The translations under genes and the position numbers were made by a program. The notes below the pieces were generated by a model. That model was not told the origin of the DNA and searched no databases. It saw only the letters and a list, made by a program, of their open reading frames with translations. From positions 1 through 10,597 of the forward strand of contig VBOF01000127.1 in assembly GCA_005877855.1 (NCBI GenBank): a stretch of 10,597 nucleotides of DNA, written 5' to 3'. Numbering within the stretch: position 1 is the first letter of the stretch; every line of letters begins with the position of its first letter. Below, one piece after another: positions 6,204 through 10,597 of the stretch. The stretch comes from Nitrospirota bacterium (GTDB lineage Bacteria > Nitrospirota > Nitrospiria > Nitrospirales > NS-4).

Positions 6204-7916
6204 ATGGAACGGCCCTGGCTCCGGCAATACGAGGCGGGGGTTCCTGCTACCCTCTCCTATCCGGACATCCTCCTGCCCCAATTCTTGATTGACTCGGCCA
6301 GGCGGTACCCGAACCGCACGGCGCTGGAGTTTTACGGCCGGCGGATCTCCTACCGCCAGCTCAATACCATGACGGACCGGTTTGCGCAGGCCTTGGTCCG
6401 CCTGGGAGTCCGCAAAGGCGAACGGGTGGCCCTCATGCTGCCCAATTGCCCTCAGGCGGTCATCGGTTATTTCGGCGCGTTGAAGGCCGGAGCGTGGGTG
6501 GTGGCGACGAATCCCCTGTACTTAGGCACGGAAATCGCGCACCAGGTGACGGATGCGGGTGCGGAGACGATGATTGCTCTCGACCAGTTCTATCCGCGGA
6601 TCGAAGAGGTGCGTACGCACACGCCGCTCAAGCGGATCATCCTGACCCGCGTGTCTGACTACCTCCCCTGGCTGAAACGACTCCTCTATCCCATCAAAGC
6701 CCGCCGGCAGGGGCAGTGGGTTGACGTGAAGCGCGTGCCACCGCTCTACGACTTTTGCGCGCTGCTCCAGGCGGCGCCGGCGGAGCCGCCGTCAGTGCCC
6801 GTTTCGGCGGACGACGTCGCGCTTCTGCAGTACACCGGCGGCACCACAGGCGTCCCCAAAGGGGCAATGCTCACGCACCGCAACCTCGTTGCCAACGCGA
6901 TCCAGTGCCTGCGATGGTTGCAGGGAATGCGGGACGGAGCGGAGGTCTTTCTCGGCGTGCTCCCCTTCTTTCACATCTATGGCATGACCACCTGCCAGAA
7001 CCTGGCGACCATGCTCGGCGGCACCATCGTCCTCCTGCCACGGTTCCAGCCGGATGAGGTGCTCAGGGCGATCGCCGCCCGTCGCGTCACGGTGTTCCCC
7101 GGCATCCCGGCGATGTACATGGCGCTGGCGAACCATCCCCGGGCGGGCGACTACGATCTGCTCTCCCTCCAGCTCTGCGTCAGCGGGGCGGGGCCCCTGT
7201 ACGCGGAGGTCCAGGACCGCTTCGAGAAGCTGACCAGGGCGCGCCTGATCGAGGGATACGGGCTCACCGAAGCCGGTCCCGTGACGCATTGTAACCCGGT
7301 CGTCGGCCGGCGTCACAGCCGATGCATCGGGCTGCCGCTGCCCGACACCGAGGCGCGGGTGGTGGATCCGGAGACCGGAACTCCCGTGTCTGCTCCGGAA
7401 GACGGCGGGGAGTTACAGATTAGGGGGCCGCAGGTCATGAAGGGCTACTGGAATCAGGAAGCGGAGACGGCGGCGGTGGTGCGGGACGGCTGGCTCTCGA
7501 CGGGCGACATGGTCCGGATGGACAAGGAGGGGTTTTTCTTCATTCTCGACCGCAAGAAGGATATGATCAAGTCGGGCGGCCTGAATGTCTATCCCCGCGA
7601 AGTGGATGAGTGCCTCTGCGCGCACCCGAAGGTCAAAGAGGCCTGCGTCGTCGGCATTCCCCAGGACTTGCGGGGCGAGAAGATCAAGGCCTTCGTTGTG
7701 CTGAAGGAGGGCGAGTCGGCGACCTCGACGGAGATCCTGGAGTATTGCAGGCAGCGGCTGGCGAAGTTCAAAGTGCCCAAGCAGGTGGAGTTCCGCACGG
7801 ACCTGCCGAAGACCTTGGTCGGCAAGGTGCTGCGGCGGAAGCTCCTCGAAGAGGAATTGAAGCGCGGGCCCGTCGGGACGGGCGGCACGAGCGTTGGGTC
7901 CGAGGATAAGCGGTGA
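6204..7916 (+). CDS. fadD: long-chain fatty-acid--CoA ligase (LcfA/FadD type)
   Basis: Activates fatty acids to acyl-CoA through an acyl-AMP intermediate, the entry step for beta-oxidation or lipid use. From ATG 6204 the protein has 570 residues, normal for the family, and begins MERPWLRQYEAGVPA, close to the N-terminus of Bacillus LcfA. The adenylate-forming motifs are complete: the P-loop YTGGTTGVPKG from residue 210, EGYGLTEAGPVTH at 350, the STGD motif at 432-435, DRKKDMI from 449, NVYPREVDE, and the catalytic C-terminal lysine in VGKVLRRK (Lys541). PFFHIYGMT and QVMKGYWN also match. Upstream in-frame starts exist (TTG 6168, ATG 6186) but would add residues absent from relatives. No signal peptide is visible; the enzyme should be cytoplasmic or membrane-associated. 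It is first in the rightward gene cluster and shares a promoter region with the divergent DUF192 gene. Exact chain-length preference cannot be read from sequence. Confidence 0.93.
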   Translation: MERPWLRQYEAGVPATLSYPDILLPQFLIDSARRYPNRTALEFYGRRISYRQLNTMTDRFAQALVRLGVRKGERVALMLPNCPQAVIGYFGALKAGAWVVATNPLYLGTEIAHQVTDAGAETMIALDQFYPRIEEVRTHTPLKRIILTRVSDYLPWLKRLLYPIKARRQGQWVDVKRVPPLYDFCALLQAAPAEPPSVPVSADDVALLQYTGGTTGVPKGAMLTHRNLVANAIQCLRWLQGMRDGAEVFLGVLPFFHIYGMTTCQNLATMLGGTIVLLPRFQPDEVLRAIAARRVTVFPGIPAMYMALANHPRAGDYDLLSLQLCVSGAGPLYAEVQDRFEKLTRARLIEGYGLTEAGPVTHCNPVVGRRHSRCIGLPLPDTEARVVDPETGTPVSAPEDGGELQIRGPQVMKGYWNQEAETAAVVRDGWLSTGDMVRMDKEGFFFILDRKKDMIKSGGLNVYPREVDECLCAHPKVKEACVVGIPQDLRGEKIKAFVVLKEGESATSTEILEYCRQRLAKFKVPKQVEFRTDLPKTLVGKVLRRKLLEEELKRGPVGTGGTSVGSEDKR

Positions 7917-7947
7917 CGTGACCGTCATTGCATCAGGGGATCGATCC

Positions 7948-8151
7948 GTGGCATACGTACTGCATACCGCGATGGCCATTGACAAAGCCGTGTTGCACCG
8001 GGACCGGTGCATCGAAGTGCCGGAGAACGTGTCCTACCATGACCACTGGACGGGGGTCTGGCAGGAGATTCCGGACAAGGAGCGGGCCTACGAGGCCCTC
8101 GACCTGAGTCCGGCCAAATACAGGTTGAAATGCCAGCTCTGCAAGCCGTGA
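7948..8151 (+). CDS. 67-residue hypothetical protein with C-terminal CxxC
   Basis: I chose GTG 7948 because AGGGGA (7935-7940) sits seven bases before it; the frame also extends upstream to GTG 7918 and TTG 7894, the latter inside the ligase gene, without a comparable site. The product is small and soluble, with DRCIEVPEN near the middle, the aromatic stretch YHDHWTGVWQEIP, and a C-terminus ending CQLCKP. A third Cys (residue 21 from GTG 7948) could join a metal site, but the pattern is not a ferredoxin and not FixX. Family unknown to me. It lies 31 bases after the ligase stop, in the same direction, so cotranscription is likely. The repeat at 8155-8231 follows immediately. Confidence 0.65.
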   Translation: MAYVLHTAMAIDKAVLHRDRCIEVPENVSYHDHWTGVWQEIPDKERAYEALDLSPAKYRLKCQLCKP

Positions 8152-8154
8152 CCG

Positions 8155-8231
8155 CCCCTCACCCTGTTCCTCTCGGGGAACCCGTTGCTCCTCGGAATGC
8201 AACGGGTCATGGGGAGAGGAGAGGTGAGGGG
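8155..8231. repeat. nested palindromic repeat (REP-like outer stem with inner 29-bp element)
   Basis: Three stems nest within 77 bases. The outer arms are CCCCTCACC (8155-8163) and GGTGAGGGG (8223-8231). The middle arms are CCTCTC (8169-8174) and GAGAGG (8214-8219). The inner arms are ACCCGTTGC (8180-8188) and GCAACGGGT (8199-8207). The outer and middle arms resemble common CCCCTCACC/CCTCTCCCC-type REP palindromes. The inner hairpin recurs at 10393-10421 with 25 of 29 bases identical, so it behaves as a separate dispersed unit. Lying between two genes of one operon, the folded RNA could attenuate or stabilise the downstream message. Confidence 0.8.
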
Positions 8232-8248
8232 AACATAAGGGAGTTCGC

Positions 8249-8434
8249 ATGAAAGAAAAAAAGAAGGTCCATTACGTCAAGGGTGTCTTCGTCTGCCCGC
8301 AATGCCGGCAGTCCTACGTCCAGGAAAAATGGATTGAGGAGTGGCGGGTCCGCTGTCACAAGTGCGACTATCGCGGCTCGTTGACACACGTGTCGGTCGA
8401 GGAGCAGCTCGACGAAGAGATCCGCCGCTACTGA
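8249..8434 (+). CDS. 61-residue zinc-ribbon protein
   Basis: Starts at ATG 8249 with AAGGGAG (8237-8243) five bases upstream. After a Lys-rich start (MKEKKK) the protein shows VCPQC and, about 20 residues later, CHKC, a single zinc-ribbon fold with four Cys, then an acidic helix (EEQLDEEIRRY). It is cytoplasmic, and no named family was recognised. Such tiny zinc ribbons often bind nucleic acid or act as adaptors, but nothing here fixes the role. The stop is followed by one base and then the ATG of the flavodoxin gene, which argues for translational coupling. Confidence 0.75.
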   Translation: MKEKKKVHYVKGVFVCPQCRQSYVQEKWIEEWRVRCHKCDYRGSLTHVSVEEQLDEEIRRY

Positions 8435-8435
8435 C

Positions 8436-9041
8436 ATGGTTCCGTCGGTCCTCTGGCTCGCCGTGGCGTGGGCGTGGGGTGTTCTCCTTGCTCCCACACC
8501 GACCTTGGCCGCCGACGAACCTGTCCCCTTCGAGGTCCTCGTCACTTACCACTCGCGCACCGGCAACACCGAGAAAATGGCCCGCGCGGTCGTCGACGGG
8601 GCGAGGAGCGTGCCCGGCGCGCGCGTCGTGCTGAAACGGGTCGGTGAGGTGACCAATGAGGACCTCTTCACTTCGGACGCCCTTATCGTCGGCTCGCCGG
8701 TCTACTGGTCGAACATGTCCGGAGAGGTCAAGACTTTCTTCGACAACTGGCAGCTCAAGTTCGGCGTCTTCCCCGAGTTCAAGATGCGCAACAAGGTCGG
8801 TGCGGCATTCGCGACGGGGGGACAGGTCTCCAGCGGCAAAGAGGTGACGATGCTCACCATCCTAGCGGCGATGCTCGGCAACCAGATGATCGTCGTGAGC
8901 GGGGGTGGCGCGTTTGGCGCGAGCGCCACCACCGAAGGGGATTCTCCCGGCATCGACGAGAAGGAGTTGGCCGCGGCTCGCGAATTGGGCAAACGCGTGG
9001 GGGAGGTGACCGTGCTCGTCAAGCGCGGCGCGCGCAAGTAG
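8436..9041 (+). CDS. flavodoxin-fold (WrbA/NADPH-FMN reductase-like) protein with signal peptide
   Basis: 201 residues. The first 26 form a Sec-type signal: hydrophobic VLWLAVAWAWGVLLA, then TPTLAADE, with cleavage likely after A25 or A26. No twin Arg is present. The mature part starts with the flavodoxin strand VLVTYHSRTGNTEKMA, in which residues 40-45 form the FMN-phosphate loop, followed by ALIVGSPVYWSNMSGEVKTFFDNW and GAAFATGGQ, as in WrbA/flavodoxin-like quinone reductases. It should bind FMN and move electrons, perhaps to quinones. Export is odd, as relatives are usually cytosolic and FMN would have to be loaded outside the cytoplasm. It begins one base after the zinc-ribbon stop and ends three bases before the FixC-like gene, so all three are probably cotranscribed. 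Confidence 0.87.
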   Translation: MVPSVLWLAVAWAWGVLLAPTPTLAADEPVPFEVLVTYHSRTGNTEKMARAVVDGARSVPGARVVLKRVGEVTNEDLFTSDALIVGSPVYWSNMSGEVKTFFDNWQLKFGVFPEFKMRNKVGAAFATGGQVSSGKEVTMLTILAAMLGNQMIVVSGGGAFGASATTEGDSPGIDEKELAAARELGKRVGEVTVLVKRGARK

Positions 9042-9044
9042 GGT

Positions 9045-10352
9045 ATGTCGGATTCCTTTGACGTCGTCGTGGTGGGGGCTGGACTCGCTGGCTCGGCCTG
9101 CGCGCTGACCCTGGCGCGCAACGGCGTGCGGGTGTGCGTCTGCGAGCGGGGCGCCTGGCCCGGTGAGAAGAGCCTCTCGGGTATGATCCTCTACGGCCGT
9201 CCACTGGCGGACATGATCCCCGCGTTCTGGAAAGTAGCGCCGGTGGAGCGCGCGATCACCAGGCGACGCTTTTCGGTCCTGTCACAGGACTCGGAAGTGG
9301 CTCTGGACCTGCGCTTCGAGGAGTTCAACCACGAGCCCCACAACTACACGTTCAGCGTGCTGCGCTCCCGGTTCGATCGGTGGTTCGCCCGGCAAGCGGC
9401 GGAGGCCGGCGCGACCGTGTTCACCGAAGCGCTCGTCGAGCATCTGCTCTGGGAGGGACAGAAGGTGGCGGGGGTCCGGCTCCGTGGAGGCAGAGACCTA
9501 GCGGCCAGCGTGGTGGTGTCCTGCGAAGGCACCAACGCCTTTCTCGTCGAACAGGCGGGCCTGCGTGACCCCTATTTGCCTCGCAAGGTCGCGGTCGGCG
9601 TGAAGGAAGTGCTGGCGTTGCCCCGCGAGGTCCTTCAGGAACGGTTCGGCCTGGAAGGGAATGAGGGCGTTGCCATGGAGTTCTTTGGGCAGTCTGTGAA
9701 AGGCCTCGTCGGGTCGGCGTTCCTCTACACGAACCAGGACACGCTCTCGGTCGGCTTGAGTTGTTCGGTGGCATCCTTGATCCAGGGCGGGATCCCGCCG
9801 GCCGAGCTGCTGGCCCAGTTCAAGCAGCACCCGTCGGTGCGGCGCTGGCTGCGCGGTGGCGAGCGAGTGGAGTACGGCGCGCAGATGATTCCCGAAGGTG
9901 GCTATTACGGCGTCCCCCTGCTGGTCCGGGACGGGTTCCTGGTGTGCGGGAGCGCCGCCGGGTTCGTGGGTGGGATGTTCTACCACGAGGGCTCCTCGAT
10001 GGCGCTGCTCTCCGGGAGGCTGGCGGCAGAGAGCATCCTGGACGCACGGCGGAAGGGAAAGTATACCGCCCGTATTCTCAAGTCGTACGTGCGGCGTCTC
10101 AAGCAGAGTCCGATCATCAAGGACCTGCGCGCCCAGCGTCATCTCTCGGCCTGGTGTCACGAGAACCCGCGCTTCTTCAAGGAGTATCCCGAGCTGGCGG
10201 TGGAGCTGCTGCGGGACTACTTCACGGTCTCTGACAACAAATCAAAGGCCGAGATCCACCGTGGCGTCGTGCGAAAGCTCCAGGCGCGCATGGGGTATCT
10301 CCGGGGCCTCCGCGACTTCTGGCGCTTCCGCAAGGTGATGTTCGGGCGCTAG
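9045..10352 (+). CDS. FixC/ETF-quinone oxidoreductase-like FAD protein (geranylgeranyl-reductase superfamily)
   Basis: 435 residues, no signal peptide. The N-terminal Rossmann FAD site is complete: VVVVGAGLAGSACA (Gly11, Gly13, Gly16) with Glu34 closing the strand. SLSGMILYGRPL and the FSVLRSRFDRWFARQA helix are as in FixC. The second FAD motif, normally GDAAG, reads GSAAG (Ser303), followed by FVGGMFYHEGSSMALLSG. FixC passes electrons from the FixAB flavoprotein towards quinone or ferredoxin; membrane ETF-QO does so from acyl-CoA oxidation. The 4Fe-4S ferredoxin domain of ETF-QO is absent, as in FixC, but no fixX, fixA or fixB is seen beside it. Context with an acyl-CoA ligase favours an electron-transfer role in fatty-acid metabolism. 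A geranylgeranyl reductase acting on prenyl lipids is the main alternative. The ATG at 9045 has only AGGG one base away and no well-spaced Shine-Dalgarno; coupling to the preceding stop (9041) is plausible. Confidence 0.82.
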   Translation: MSDSFDVVVVGAGLAGSACALTLARNGVRVCVCERGAWPGEKSLSGMILYGRPLADMIPAFWKVAPVERAITRRRFSVLSQDSEVALDLRFEEFNHEPHNYTFSVLRSRFDRWFARQAAEAGATVFTEALVEHLLWEGQKVAGVRLRGGRDLAASVVVSCEGTNAFLVEQAGLRDPYLPRKVAVGVKEVLALPREVLQERFGLEGNEGVAMEFFGQSVKGLVGSAFLYTNQDTLSVGLSCSVASLIQGGIPPAELLAQFKQHPSVRRWLRGGERVEYGAQMIPEGGYYGVPLLVRDGFLVCGSAAGFVGGMFYHEGSSMALLSGRLAAESILDARRKGKYTARILKSYVRRLKQSPIIKDLRAQRHLSAWCHENPRFFKEYPELAVELLRDYFTVSDNKSKAEIHRGVVRKLQARMGYLRGLRDFWRFRKVMFGR

Positions 10353-10392
10353 GCGTTAAGCAGAGCGGGTCCTGTCACCGAATTACCGTGGC

Positions 10393-10421
10393 ACCCGTTG
10401 CTCCGACGAATGCAACGAGTC
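10393..10421. repeat. second copy of the inner 29-bp hairpin element
   Basis: ACCCGTTGC (10393-10401), a ten-base loop and GCAACGAGT (10412-10420) match the inner part of the nested repeat at 8180-8208 at 25 of 29 positions. Three of the four differences are in the loop (TCG versus GAC) and one is in the right arm, which leaves an 8 of 9 stem. Here the outer CCCCTCACC arms are missing, so the inner unit stands alone. Confidence 0.7.
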
Positions 10422-10430
10422 AAAGCTCGC

Positions 10431-10446
10431 GCGGCCGACCGGCCGC
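10431..10446. terminator. GC-rich hairpin after the FixC-like gene
   Basis: GCGGCC (10431-10436), loop GACC, GGCCGC (10441-10446): a six-pair stem of only G and C, about 80 bases after the end of the operon. It is followed by ATCTTGG, not a T-run, so it could slow RNA polymerase but is not a classical intrinsic terminator. Confidence 0.3.
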
Positions 10447-10581
10447 ATCTTGGGTGCTCCGGGAAGCCAAGCAAGTCGCACCTACGATGCGGTCCGATCG
10501 GCCGAGAAGCCCCGGTCGCACTGTGCTGCGCCCGGGCCCCATGCGGCGTCACCCGCAAGATAATTCCTCACCTACGCTGGT

Positions 10582-10587
10582 AGGAGG
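10582..10587 (+). promoter_or_regulatory. ribosome-binding-site-like AGGAGG at the window edge
   Basis: A perfect AGGAGG ten bases from the end of the window. The ATG that touches it (10588) is too close and the GTG at 10591 is only three bases away, so the real start of a following gene may lie just outside. Between 10353 and this motif I see no gene, tRNA or rRNA. Confidence 0.3.
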
Positions 10588-10597
10588 ATGGTGATAA

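Noticed and set aside
7948..8151. 67-aa CxxC protein as a FixX-type ferredoxin partner for the FixC-like protein
   Set aside because: It has only three Cys and none of the CxxCxxC...C iron-sulfur spacing.

Overview
The window is bacterial, GC-rich (roughly 60-65% by eye), densely coded and mostly canonical in its Shine-Dalgarno use. Gene content (response regulator with PilZ domains, MscS channel with a cyclic-nucleotide domain, small zinc-ribbon proteins, DUF192, LcfA/FadD-type acyl-CoA ligase, FixC-like flavoprotein) and the GC level would fit a Nitrospirota-like or deltaproteobacterial-like environmental bacterium. This is an inference from gene flavour, and no marker gene is present to settle it.

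Layout. 1-263: no intact gene; a 12-bp perfect hairpin (140-174) and what looks like a scrap of an RHS/YD-repeat gene (about 185-262). 264-3457, minus strand: a very large multidomain signalling protein, REC-PAS // PilZ-PilZ-LuxD-like alpha/beta hydrolase-SAM methyltransferase, split into two reading frames near 2770-2800. Its receiver part also lacks a standard start codon (ATC where ATG is expected), and the hydrolase has Asn where LuxD-type enzymes carry the nucleophilic Ser. 3458-3764: AT-rich divergent intergenic region with palindromes and a probable minus-strand promoter. 3765-5680, plus strand: MscS-type channel with a C-terminal cyclic-nucleotide-binding domain, followed 11 bases later by a protein with two zinc ribbons. 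5695-6135, minus strand: exported DUF192 protein, convergent with the zinc-ribbon gene. 6135-6204: a compact divergent promoter region in which the two -35 boxes overlap in one palindrome. 6204-10352, plus strand: a probable operon of long-chain acyl-CoA ligase, 67-aa CxxC protein, 61-aa zinc-ribbon protein, flavodoxin with a signal peptide and FixC/geranylgeranyl-reductase-family flavoprotein, interrupted at 8155-8231 by a nested palindromic repeat. 10353-10597: non-coding, with a second copy of the inner repeat, a GC hairpin and a ribosome-binding-site-like motif at the very end.

How the parts may work together. The right-hand cluster joins fatty-acid activation to flavin redox proteins. 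A FixC/ETF-QO-like protein could take electrons from acyl-CoA oxidation, but no fixA, fixB, fixX or acyl-CoA dehydrogenase is in view. The left-hand protein looks like a c-di-GMP- and phosphorylation-responsive polypeptide carrying an acyl-hydrolase/transferase-like fold and a methyltransferase. It is the most unusual item here, and several separate lesions suggest it may be decaying or affected by sequence errors.
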